Of a DNA stretch of 49,250 bases, positions 34,184 through 41,818 are shown piece by piece. The stretch is from NCBI GenBank assembly GCA_028689655.1, contig JAQVCT010000018.1, forward strand, positions 1 through 49,250, in the 5' to 3' direction. The notes under the pieces are model-generated. The model did no database searches. It was given only the letters and a program-made list of their open reading frames with translations, and had not been told where the DNA came from. Position numbers and translations under genes: made by a program. The stretch comes from Lachnospiraceae bacterium. GTDB lineage: Bacteria > Bacillota > Clostridia > Lachnospirales > Lachnospiraceae. How positions within the stretch are numbered: position 1 is the stretch's first letter; every line of letters begins with the position of its first letter.

Positions 34184-34804
34184 TCACTGTTCCAATACAC
34201 CATGCAGCAGGATTCCAAGCTGACGGTGACACCTTTCTTCATGTTCTTGCAGTGCCTGCTTCGGGGAATCGGCATTGTCCAATACCGTTCGGAACCGAGC
34301 GTTGAAATAGTCCATATACATTCTAAAATCCGCTACGATTTCCCCTGTGGCAATGCCGTCTCGCAGCGGTGCACTCTCCAGGAGCGTGGTAAGGATCAGG
34401 ACATTCTGACGGTCAAATGCTTCCCGCACCCGGGCAAGCTCAGCCGCTAAATGCGTGGGAGGATATAGAACGGCGTTCAGAAAAATGCCGAGATAAAGGG
34501 GGTTTTCTGCAAAGAAATGAAGCCTTGCGTCAAAGTAGCGTTGAAGCCGCATCTCAGGGCTGTCAGCCGTATTTGTCTTCGCAGCACTCAGATGTACAGT
34601 AAGCCGATCAAAGCAGTCGGCGGCACACAAGAGGTACAGTTCGTCCTTGTCCTTAAAGTAATGGTAGATAATTCCTTTTGAAATATCATGTTCTGCACAA
34701 AGCGTGTTTAGGGATGCCGCATCATAGCCCCGTTTGGAAAATTCCTCTATGGCGGCATCCAAAATGCGCTGCTTTGACAGCGCGTTTTTCTCTTCTCGTT
34801 TCAT
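34184..34804 (-). CDS. TetR-family repressor of the MATE transporter
   Basis: A 206-residue protein; the start is at 34804 with GAGGTGATATTT before the ATG. Residues 10-55 are the TetR HTH (RILDAAIEEFSKRGYDAASL and ISKGIIYHYFKDKDELYLLC). The C-terminal ligand domain is diverse. It is followed directly by the MATE gene. Two GACC-N4-(A/G)GTC palindromes near its promoter point to autoregulation. The ligand is unknown, probably a MATE substrate. Confidence 0.88.
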   Translation of the reverse strand: MKREEKNALSKQRILDAAIEEFSKRGYDAASLNTLCAEHDISKGIIYHYFKDKDELYLLCAADCFDRLTVHLSAAKTNTADSPEMRLQRYFDARLHFFAENPLYLGIFLNAVLYPPTHLAAELARVREAFDRQNVLILTTLLESAPLRDGIATGEIVADFRMYMDYFNARFRTVLDNADSPKQALQEHEERCHRQLGILLHGVLEQ

Positions 34805-34829
34805 AAATATCACCTCACTGCAAATAATA

Positions 34830-34878
34830 GACCACTTAGTCTGTAATTCACCATACCACAAACAGACCGAGTGGTCAA
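34830..34878 (-). promoter_or_regulatory. Promoter and paired operators of the tetR-MATE operon
   Basis: On the minus strand, TTGACC (complement at 34873-34878), 17 bases, then TATGGT (complement at 34850-34855). GACCGAGTGGTC (34865-34876) is a perfect palindrome over the -35 box, and GACCACTTAGTC (34830-34841) is a near copy downstream of the -10. Their centres are 35 bp apart. Confidence 0.65.
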
Positions 34879-35003
34879 TATTTATTTTTGACTATTTTCA
34901 GACTAAACCTGATTTTCTAAGTGAAGATGATCCAGGCAGGTAGATTACAAATCAAAAAAATCATGATACAATAGGAAATATGATACGAGTAGGAGAGACA
35001 GAA

Positions 35004-35660
35004 ATGAAATATAAACTAGTTATATTTGACATGGATGGCACCATATTAGATACCCTGGAGGATCTCACAGACAGCACCAACTATGCACTGGAGAAAAATC
35101 AGTACGGAAAGCGTACCATAGAGGAAGTGCGGTCTTTTGTGGGAAATGGCATTGGAAAACTCATTGAACGTGCAGTACCATCGGGAACCGATGCGGCACA
35201 TACGAGAAAAGTGCTGGCGGACTTTACAGAATACTACGGTGTTCACTGTGCGGATAAGACCAGGGCATATGATGGAATAGAAAGCCTGGTTCATAGATTG
35301 CGTGAGGCGGGATATCTCACCGCGGTGGTGTCCAATAAAGCGGATTTTGCAGTTCAGGATCTCAGTAAACAATATTTTCCGGGTCTGTTTGATTACGTGG
35401 TGGGTGAACGAAAAGGTATCAGCAGAAAGCCGGCAAAGGATACGGTGTATGCAGTGCTGGAGCAATTGCAGGTGGACAGAGCAGCCGCCATCTATGTAGG
35501 GGATTCCGAGGTAGATATCCAGACAGCACGGAATGCAGGTATGGATATGATTGCGGTGACATGGGGCTTTCGGGATAGAGAGTTCCTGAGAGAACAGGGT
35601 GCTGTGATCATCGCCAATGAACCTCAGAATATTTTTACCATACTGGAAGGCTCCATTTAA
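35004..35660 (+). CDS. HAD-superfamily phosphatase (phosphoglycolate phosphatase-like)
   Basis: A 218-residue protein; the start is ATG 35004 behind AGGAGAGACAG. Motif I is FDMDGTILDT with the nucleophile Asp, motif II is VVSNK, the motif III Lys is in SRKPAKDTVYAVL, and motif IV is VGDSEVDIQTARNAGM. The helical cap domain lies between I and II, as in Gph/PgmB-type enzymes. The substrate is a small phosphorylated metabolite but cannot be told from the sequence. It stands alone between the divergent tetR and the amidohydrolase gene. Confidence 0.88.
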   Translation: MKYKLVIFDMDGTILDTLEDLTDSTNYALEKNQYGKRTIEEVRSFVGNGIGKLIERAVPSGTDAAHTRKVLADFTEYYGVHCADKTRAYDGIESLVHRLREAGYLTAVVSNKADFAVQDLSKQYFPGLFDYVVGERKGISRKPAKDTVYAVLEQLQVDRAAAIYVGDSEVDIQTARNAGMDMIAVTWGFRDREFLREQGAVIIANEPQNIFTILEGSI

Positions 35661-35691
35661 AAGGAATAGTTACATTATCCGTATAAAAACG

Positions 35692-35738
35692 CCTCTCCTG
35701 GAGAAGATAGAACTAGTGTATAGCAGAAATGGGAGAGG
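35692..35738 (+). promoter_or_regulatory. Hairpin that would hide the ribosome site of the amidohydrolase gene
   Basis: CCTCTCC (35692-35698) is complementary to the GGGAGAGG at 35731-35738, which is also the ribosome binding site of ATG 35745. TTTTA follows the second arm. The structure could act as a weak terminator of the HAD gene or as translational control of the amidohydrolase. Confidence 0.4.
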
Positions 35739-35744
35739 TTTTAT

Positions 35745-36929
35745 ATGAATTGGATTATAAACGGAGAGATTCGCACCATGGAGAATCATGAGGTATACCA
35801 TGGCGGTTATCTGGGTTTTGATCAGGGAAAGATCACCTATGTGGGGTTGCCCTGCGAGATCGGACCGGAGGATCAGGTGATGGATGCGTCGGGGTGTATC
35901 GTCATGCCCGGGATCATAGACCCACATTGTCACATAGGTATTACGGAGGAAAAAATCGGGATGGAGGGGGACGACTGCAACGAGGCCACCAATCCCATAA
36001 CCCCTTATCTTCGGGCAATCGATGGGATCAATCCCATGGACCCGGCATTTCATCATGCCATCCAGGCGGGAATCACCTCCGTCATGGTAGGCCCCGGCAG
36101 TGCCAACGTGGTAGGAGGTCAGTTTGCCTTTATGAAGACCCAGGGCAGATGCCTGGATGATATGATCGTTCTGGCGCCTGCAGCCATGAAGGTTTCCTTC
36201 GGCGAAAATCCCAAAAATCAGTACGGAAGTGATGGACAGATGCCTGCCACACGCATGGCAATTGCGGGGATGCTGCGGGAAGAGCTCTACAAAGCGGTAC
36301 AGTATCAGAAAAGAAAGCAGGAAAGCATACAGGAAATGGGAAAATCAGATTTTGTACCAGATTTTCGTATGGAATGCTGGATTCCGGTACTGGAGAGGCG
36401 GATTCCGCTGAAGGCACATGCCCACCGTGCGGACGACATTCTCACGGCTATAAGGATTGCCAGGGAATATCATTTGGACATGACATTGGATCATTGTACA
36501 GAGGGGCATTTGATTGCAGATCACATAATGGAAAGTGGTTTTCCGGCAATCTGTGGTCCCCATTTGTCAAACCGCAATAAGATCGAGATCTGTAATTCTG
36601 ATTTTAAGACACCAGGCATTCTGGCGGCAAAAGGAATCCTGGTGGGACTCATGACAGACCATCCCGTGTCCCTGATTCAATTTCTGCCCTTATGCGCCGC
36701 CTATGCGGTAAAAAAGGGCATGAATCCGGAGGATGCATTGTCTGCCATTACCATCAATCCAGCCCGCATTTGCGGGGTGGCGGACAGAGTGGGGAGCCTG
36801 AAGGTGGGAAAAGACGCGGATATCGTCGTTTTTACAGGAGACCCGTTAAGGGTGGAGAGTACTGTGCGTGAGACAATCATAGATGGAAAACTGATTTATG
36901 ACAGCACACAGAAAAGTAAGCATGCATAG
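35745..36929 (+). CDS. Amidohydrolase (imidazolonepropionase-like, metal-dependent)
   Basis: A 394-residue protein. MPGIIDPHCHIG carries the HxH metal site, KAHAHRADDI and LDHCTEGH give the other His ligands, and MTDHPV supplies the conserved Asp. INPARICGVADRVGSLKVGK, DADIVVFTGDP and IIDGKLIYD are the standard end of this group (COG1228-like). It hydrolyses a cyclic amide or similar C-N bond; the substrate is unknown. No transporter or partner catabolic gene is adjacent. GGGAGAGG is its ribosome site and is part of a hairpin. Confidence 0.85.
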   Translation: MNWIINGEIRTMENHEVYHGGYLGFDQGKITYVGLPCEIGPEDQVMDASGCIVMPGIIDPHCHIGITEEKIGMEGDDCNEATNPITPYLRAIDGINPMDPAFHHAIQAGITSVMVGPGSANVVGGQFAFMKTQGRCLDDMIVLAPAAMKVSFGENPKNQYGSDGQMPATRMAIAGMLREELYKAVQYQKRKQESIQEMGKSDFVPDFRMECWIPVLERRIPLKAHAHRADDILTAIRIAREYHLDMTLDHCTEGHLIADHIMESGFPAICGPHLSNRNKIEICNSDFKTPGILAAKGILVGLMTDHPVSLIQFLPLCAAYAVKKGMNPEDALSAITINPARICGVADRVGSLKVGKDADIVVFTGDPLRVESTVRETIIDGKLIYDSTQKSKHA

Positions 36930-36987
36930 AGTGACAAATGTACAATTATCGTTTAAGCACTATGACAGACGGGGTAAGGGACAAGCC

Positions 36988-37890
36988 ATGCAAATGAATC
37001 GGTTATTTGAAATAATCTATCTGCTGTTGGATAAGAAAAGTGTCACAGCAAGGGAACTGGCAGAACACTTCGAAGTGTCCACCCGGACAATCTATCGGGA
37101 TGTGGATACGTTGTCCGCCGCGGGCGTACCAATCTATATGAATAAAGGAAAAGGCGGGGGGATCGCTTTGCTCCCGGAGTACGTGCTGAATAAGGCGGTA
37201 CTCACGGAGAAAGAGAAGGCGGATATCCTCTCTTCTCTGCAGGCATTGCGGGTGATAAGTCCTATGGAAACTACCACGCTTCAGAAATGCAACAGTCTTT
37301 TTGGCGCGGCGGCGGATTGGATCGAAGTGGATTTCACAGGATGGGCGAATCCCCAGGGGGAAAAGGAACTTTTCCAACGGATGAAGGAAGCGATTCTTCA
37401 TCATACCCTCGTGGAATTTACATATGCAAACGGAAAAGGGGAAGCCTCTGAGAGAAAAGTGGAACCGCTCAAGTTGGTGTATAAGGGCAATAGTTGGTAT
37501 CTCCATGGATATTGCAGGACGAGAGAGGATTTTCGCTTTTTTAAGCTCCATCGTATGAGAGAAGTACAGGTGACGGAGGAACATTTTCTCCGAAAGGTAC
37601 CGGAACAGATATGGACGGAAGATCCCGTTTTTCAGATGGCCAATGTGACATTACGACTAAAACTATCCGCCAAGATGGGGTATCGGGTCTATGATGAATT
37701 TCAGGAATATGAGCAATTGGCGGATGGCAGTTTCCAGGTGGAATTGCAATATCCGGAGGGGGAATGGCTTTACCAGTATGTGAATTCATTCGGTGACCAG
37801 TGCGAAGTCTTATCTCCTGACTGGGTGCGGGATGGCGTGCAGGCACGTCTGAGAAGAACCCTGGATATTTATCAAAAGAATCCTTTATAA
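36988..37890 (+). CDS. WYL-domain (YafY/DeoR-like) transcriptional regulator
   Basis: A 300-residue protein; ATG 36988 is chosen. Residues 5-60 are an HTH_11 winged helix (FEIIYLLLDKKSVTARELAE and FEVSTRTIYRDVDTLSAAGV). GKGGGIALLPEYVLN precedes the helical middle. The WYL core is EPLKLVYKGNSWYLHGYCRT followed by FKLHRMREV, in which Trp-Tyr-Leu is seen directly. A WCX-like tail ends the protein. WYL domains bind nucleotides or other small ligands. A GyrI-like ligand-binding gene follows, a pairing often seen in clostridia, so the two may share a regulatory role. Confidence 0.9.
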   Translation: MQMNRLFEIIYLLLDKKSVTARELAEHFEVSTRTIYRDVDTLSAAGVPIYMNKGKGGGIALLPEYVLNKAVLTEKEKADILSSLQALRVISPMETTTLQKCNSLFGAAADWIEVDFTGWANPQGEKELFQRMKEAILHHTLVEFTYANGKGEASERKVEPLKLVYKGNSWYLHGYCRTREDFRFFKLHRMREVQVTEEHFLRKVPEQIWTEDPVFQMANVTLRLKLSAKMGYRVYDEFQEYEQLADGSFQVELQYPEGEWLYQYVNSFGDQCEVLSPDWVRDGVQARLRRTLDIYQKNPL

Positions 37891-37981
37891 TATGACATAA
37901 CGGTGTCACAGACAGATGATATCCTGTTTTTGTCAGGAGGAATCTAAATGAAAAACTTTATTTAATATAGAAGATTCCCAT

Positions 37982-38017
37982 GACCTGCCACCGAGCATCA
38001 GCGAGGGGCAGCACACA
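37982..38017 (+). repeat. Diverged copy of the intergenic repeat found at 42368 and 42456
   Basis: GACCTGCC, a core related to CCGCTGAACGCAGTGAGG, GGGC and ACACA occur in the same order as in the two copies near glpP. It lies just before the ribosome site of the GyrI-like gene. A strong AGGAGG site at about 37938 precedes a five-codon frame (Met-Lys-Asn-Phe-Ile-stop) just upstream. Confidence 0.5.
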
Positions 38018-38033
38018 TGAAGGAGGATATGAG

Positions 38034-38474
38034 ATGGAATACGAAGTAGTGACATTACAGGAAAAGATTCTGGTGGGTGTAAGTGCCACCACGGGAAACA
38101 GTGATCCAAAGATGGGAGCTGTCATTGGGGAGCTGTGGAGAAAACTCTATCAGGATGGCATCAGCGGGGAGATTCAAAACAAAGCGAATGCCTATGCCAT
38201 AGGACTTTACTCGGATTATCAGGGGGAACAGTACTGCGTGACAGTAGGTCATGAGGTGACGAAGGCTGAGAATGAGAATCTCACCACCAAAGTGATTCCG
38301 GCGGGAAAATATGCAAAGTTCTTTATTCACGGAGATATGCAGAAAGCGGTGGCGGATGCCTGGGGCACTATCTGGCAGATGAATCTGGAGAGAAGCTACG
38401 CAGCGGACTTCGAGGAATATCTGAACTGCGTGGACGGGGAGGCGGATATCAACCTCTACATCGCACTTCGATGA
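38034..38474 (+). CDS. GyrI-like small-molecule-binding (effector-binding) protein
   Basis: A 146-residue protein; the start is ATG 38034, seven bases after AGGAGG. YEVVTLQEKILVGVSATTGN begins the GyrI-like/AraC effector-binding fold, and VIPAGKYAKFFIHGDMQKAV followed by WGTIWQMNLERSYAADFEEY is its typical second half, ending VDGEADINLYIAL. There is no DNA-binding domain, so it probably binds or modulates a small molecule or a partner regulator. It lies 143 bases after the WYL gene. Its final Arg and stop codons (CGA TGA) lie inside the left target duplication of the MITE-like element that follows. Confidence 0.85.
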   Translation: MEYEVVTLQEKILVGVSATTGNSDPKMGAVIGELWRKLYQDGISGEIQNKANAYAIGLYSDYQGEQYCVTVGHEVTKAENENLTTKVIPAGKYAKFFIHGDMQKAVADAWGTIWQMNLERSYAADFEEYLNCVDGEADINLYIALR

Positions 38475-38476
38475 AT

Positions 38477-38621
38477 GTTACTGTTCACAGATAAATCTGT
38501 TCCAGTAACGCCGTCAGTCCATTTTTAAATCATCTTCGATGATGGGACCGGCTCATGGTTATATTTACTTGATTGGCGCATAACTTGACAGCAGGTGTCA
38601 AGCTTGCGTTTGAACAGTAAC
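38477..38621. mobile_element. MITE-like element with 10-bp TIRs and 8-bp target duplication
   Basis: GTTACTGTTC (38477-38486) and GAACAGTAAC (38612-38621) are exact inverse complements 145 bp end to end. CGATGAAT stands immediately outside each end (38469-38476 and 38622-38629), the mark of a transposition event. There is no coding capacity. The inside is full of hairpins: GTTACTG/CAGTAAC with ACAGA/TCTGT nested at the left end, ATCATC-TTC-GATGAT in the middle, and TTGACA/TGTCAA to the right. An 8-bp duplication fits several IS families (for example IS66, ISL3, IS256 or IS1595 types). The parent element is not in the window. Confidence 0.75.
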
Positions 38622-38660
38622 CGATGAATGTTTCATAAATTTATCAGGGAAGTTTTGGGG

Positions 38661-38689
38661 TAGACAGGGAAAATATTTCGTGCTATCAT
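38661..38689 (+). promoter_or_regulatory. Promoter of the glycerol operon
   Basis: TAGACA (38661-38666), 17 bases, then TATCAT (38684-38689) with TG extension. Transcription would start near 38696, giving a leader of about 88 bases that contains the terminator at 38720. Confidence 0.55.
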
Positions 38690-38719
38690 GTAGTCAAGTT
38701 AATAAATGCGAGAGTTGAG

Positions 38720-38767
38720 AGAGCAATGTAATGCGTAGTAATACGTCTGTTACGTTACTCTTTTTTT
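38720..38767 (+). terminator. Leader terminator/attenuator of the glycerol operon (probable GlpP target)
   Basis: AGAGCAATGTAA (38720-38731) pairs with TTACGTTACTCT (38750-38761) except one position, with a further GCGTA/TACGT-type pairing inside, and seven T follow. It lies between the promoter and the first gene, so it would stop transcription unless read through. The operon encodes GlpP, known in Bacillus to allow read-through of such leader terminators when glycerol-3-phosphate is present. Confidence 0.7.
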
Positions 38768-38783
38768 GTAGGAGGAAAAGAAT

Positions 38784-40304
38784 ATGTATGATGTAGTCAT
38801 TATAGGAGCGGGAATCACAGGAAGCTTTATCGCTCATGAATTATCAAAATATCAATTGCAGATCGCAGTGATTGATAAAAATGCAGATGTAGCTAACGGT
38901 GCTACCATGGCGAACAGTGCCATCGTGCATTCCGGTCACGACCCCAAACCGGGAACTTTGAAAGCAAAGCTGAATGTGCGTGGAAATGAAATGTACGAGA
39001 GGATCTGCAAAGACCTGGGTGTGCAGTTCCAGCGGACATCTGCATTTGTGGCAGCCACCAGCGAGGAGGAGCGAAGGACGCTGGATCTGCTGTATCAGCA
39101 GTCCCTTGACAGGAAGATTCCGGTACAATATCTCACCAGAGAGGAAGCCTTACAAAAAGAGCCGAATCTAAGCGATGAGGTACAGTATGTCCTGGAGTTA
39201 CCCACCACAGGCATTATTTATCCATGGGAAGTGACCATTGCACTGATGGAGGAAGCAGTGCTGAACGGTGTGGAACTGCATCTGGAGGAATTGGTGGAGG
39301 ACGTAAGGCCAATGGAGAATCATCCACAGTCCAAAGATCATAGGGAGAATTATGTCCAAGAGATGATGGATGGCAGAGCGAAGGATATGTGCTATGACAT
39401 AAAGACTGATAAAGGAAGTTATCAGACCCGTTTTGTAATCAATGCAGCAGGAGTCTATGGGGATAAGATTTACCAGATGGTTGCCACGCAGACAAACCGT
39501 GATAAATTTCATATCAGTCCCCGGAAGGGCGAATACTTTGTACTGGATAAATTAAGGGAGCCATTGGTGAGCCGCGTTATCTATCCCGTGCCATCGGCAG
39601 CAGGAAAAGGGGTGTTAGTGGTGCCTACCACCCATGGAAATATTCTGCTGGGTCCAAACTCTCAGGTGATACAGGACAAAGAGGGAATCAATAACACCAG
39701 CGATGCATTAAATTATGTGAAAAGGGAAGTATCCAAAACGGTGAAAAATATACCCATGGATAAGATCATTCGCACTTTTGCGGGATTGCGTCCCACAGGG
39801 GATACGGGGGATTTTGTCATAGAGGAAGCCACGGATGCACCACAGTTCATCAATGTGGCATGTATCGAATCCCCAGGTCTGGCATCTGCACCGGCTATTG
39901 CAGAATATGTGATGGATACCATTCTGGCAGATAAACTTACGCTCATAGAGAAGAAAGAATATCAGAGGCGAACCCCCATCCTGGACCCGAAGAAATTATC
40001 CAGGGAGGAGCGTCATGCATTGGTGCAGAATAATCCCCAATACGGAAAAATCGTATGCCGCTGTGAACAAGTCACAGAAGGCGAGATCCTGGATGCGATT
40101 CACCGCCCTGTGGGTGCGACCACAGTAAAAGGTGTAAAGAAGAGAGTCAGACCAGGTATGGGCAGATGCCAGGGTGGATTTTGTGAACCTCTGGTGGTGG
40201 ATATACTGGCGCGGGAACTGGGAATCTCTCCCGTGGAAGTGCGGCTGGATGGAGCGGACTCTGTCATGCTCACTGAGATGACGGATGCGGAAAATCAAAT
40301 ATAA
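38784..40304 (+). CDS. FAD-dependent glycerol-3-phosphate dehydrogenase (GlpA-like) with C-terminal BFD-type Fe-S domain
   Basis: A 506-residue protein. VVIIGAGITGSFIAHELSKY is the FAD-binding GxGxxG start. The DAO fold continues with MANSAIVHSGHDPKPGTLKA, RKGEYFVLD and FAGLRPTGDTGDFVI. The last 90 residues carry VCRCEQVTEGEI and MGRCQGGFCEP, four Cys of a BFD-like 2Fe-2S domain, as in anaerobic GlpA. It should oxidise glycerol-3-phosphate to dihydroxyacetone phosphate and pass electrons through the flavoprotein encoded next. It is the first gene of the operon with glpP and glpK. GGAGG precedes the ATG. Confidence 0.88.
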   Translation: MYDVVIIGAGITGSFIAHELSKYQLQIAVIDKNADVANGATMANSAIVHSGHDPKPGTLKAKLNVRGNEMYERICKDLGVQFQRTSAFVAATSEEERRTLDLLYQQSLDRKIPVQYLTREEALQKEPNLSDEVQYVLELPTTGIIYPWEVTIALMEEAVLNGVELHLEELVEDVRPMENHPQSKDHRENYVQEMMDGRAKDMCYDIKTDKGSYQTRFVINAAGVYGDKIYQMVATQTNRDKFHISPRKGEYFVLDKLREPLVSRVIYPVPSAAGKGVLVVPTTHGNILLGPNSQVIQDKEGINNTSDALNYVKREVSKTVKNIPMDKIIRTFAGLRPTGDTGDFVIEEATDAPQFINVACIESPGLASAPAIAEYVMDTILADKLTLIEKKEYQRRTPILDPKKLSREERHALVQNNPQYGKIVCRCEQVTEGEILDAIHRPVGATTVKGVKKRVRPGMGRCQGGFCEPLVVDILARELGISPVEVRLDGADSVMLTEMTDAENQI

Positions 40305-40341
40305 GATAGGCTGATGTTCAAATAAAGGGAGAACAGATATT

Positions 40342-41724
40342 ATGGAAAGAGTGGAAACGAAAATAAAAGAATACGGCCATATGGATGATAATAACAGTCA
40401 AGTCGGCTATTCATTTGAGCGTGAAAAAAATAACATGGATAATGCAGATAATATAGATAAGAAAAAAGTGGAGCTGGTCATCATCGGCGGCGGCAGTGCA
40501 GGACTGGCGGCGGCTGTATCGGCCTATGAAAACGGGTGCAGGGATATTCTGATCATGGAGCGTGATCAGGAGCTTGGCGGCATCTTACTGCAGTGTATCC
40601 ACAATGGATTTGGACTTCATATGTTCGGAGAAGAATTGTCAGGGCCTGCCTATGCGGAAAAGTGGATCAGGATGTTACAGGAAACGTCCATAACATATAA
40701 AGTGAATACCATGGTGACCCATCTGTATGCAGACAGAACCGTGGAGTATGTGAATCAGGAGGAAGGCTACGTGCAGATCCAGGCAACGGCGGTGGTGCTG
40801 GCCATGGGATGCAGGGAGCGTACCAGAGGAGCAATCGCCATTCCGGGATATCGTCCAAGTGGTGTATGGACGGCGGGTACTGCCCAGCGGTATCTGAATA
40901 TGGAAGGGTATATGGTGGGGAAACGCGTCTTCATCCTGGGCAGTGGTGACATCGGGATGATCATGGCACGGCGTATGACTCTGGAGGGTGCAAAAGTGCT
41001 GGGAGTTGCCGAGGTAATGCCCTACTCCAACGGATTGCCCAGAAACAGAAAGCAATGCCTGGAAGATTTTGATATTCCTCTTTTCCTCAGTCACACGGTG
41101 GTGGATATCCAGGGAAAAGACCGCATGACAGGTCTCACCATCGCCCAGGTGGATGATAAGATGCAGCCCATTTCAGGGACAGAGCAGACCTTTGACGCGG
41201 ACACATTGTTACTGTCCGTGGGTCTCATACCGGAAAACGGACTGAGTGAGGAGGCGGAGATTCAGCTTCATCCCAGAACCAGAGGTGCCATCGTCAATGA
41301 ATGCCTGGAGACCAGTGTGGAGGGGATCTTTGCCTGTGGAAATGTGCTTCACGTACATGATCTGGTGGATTTCGTCAGCAATGAAGGGAAGAAAGCAGGA
41401 CTTTACGCCAGCAGATATATTCAGGGAAAACTCAATCAGGGAGAGACTTTCCGAGTAGATGCAGGAGATGGCATCGGCTATGTCATGCCCCAGAAGGTAT
41501 TGATGGATGTTCCGGAGGATAAGATCGAATTCATGTTCCGCGTGAGGAATAACTGTAAGAATAGTACCCTCCAGATCCTGGGAGATGGCAAGGTACTAAA
41601 GACCATAAAGAAGCCGCACATGGCTCCCGCAGAGATGGAGAAGGTGACCTTAAAAAAGGAAGAACTTATGGGGATCAGGGAGCAGCTGCTGATCAAAGTA
41701 TGTGATCCATCTATAAATGAATAA
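40342..41724 (+). CDS. FAD/NAD(P)-dependent oxidoreductase (GlpB-like partner)
   Basis: A 460-residue protein. About 45 hydrophilic residues precede the FAD loop LVIIGGGSAGLAAAVSAYEN. The second nucleotide loop is VFILGSGDIGMIMARRMTLE, and the end has GIFACGNVLHVHDLVDFVSN, the pyridine nucleotide-disulfide oxidoreductase pattern. In clostridia this gene stands between the GlpA-like dehydrogenase and a DUF1667 protein, and the three are thought to form one complex passing electrons from glycerol-3-phosphate. The last codons overlap the edge of a palindromic repeat at 41706. Confidence 0.87.
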   Translation: MERVETKIKEYGHMDDNNSQVGYSFEREKNNMDNADNIDKKKVELVIIGGGSAGLAAAVSAYENGCRDILIMERDQELGGILLQCIHNGFGLHMFGEELSGPAYAEKWIRMLQETSITYKVNTMVTHLYADRTVEYVNQEEGYVQIQATAVVLAMGCRERTRGAIAIPGYRPSGVWTAGTAQRYLNMEGYMVGKRVFILGSGDIGMIMARRMTLEGAKVLGVAEVMPYSNGLPRNRKQCLEDFDIPLFLSHTVVDIQGKDRMTGLTIAQVDDKMQPISGTEQTFDADTLLLSVGLIPENGLSEEAEIQLHPRTRGAIVNECLETSVEGIFACGNVLHVHDLVDFVSNEGKKAGLYASRYIQGKLNQGETFRVDAGDGIGYVMPQKVLMDVPEDKIEFMFRVRNNCKNSTLQILGDGKVLKTIKKPHMAPAEMEKVTLKKEELMGIREQLLIKVCDPSINE

Positions 41725-41771
41725 TCCCTGTATAATCCCTGCGGGGCAATATTTCCTTTGGAAGTATTACA
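41706..41771 (+). repeat. Palindromic intergenic repeat, copy 1
   Basis: CCATCTATAAATGAATAATC, then CCCTGCGGGG, then TTTCCTTTGGAAGTATTA, correspond to the reverse complement of 48672-48727 with few differences and an 11-base duplication of TATAATCCCTG. The arms TTCC and GGAA and CCC/GGG make serial hairpins. The repeat covers the stop codon of the flavoprotein gene and the space before the DUF1667 gene. Confidence 0.55.
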
Positions 41772-41818
41772 AATTTAGCAGTATTGAAGTTCTTATAAGA
41801 ACGGAGGCGAAGAAGGAA

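Noticed and set aside
41717..41818. Earlier start (ATG 41717) for the DUF1667 gene
   Set aside because: It would overlap the stop of the previous gene, has no ribosome site and would translate the palindromic repeat; ATG 41819 is preferred though not certain.
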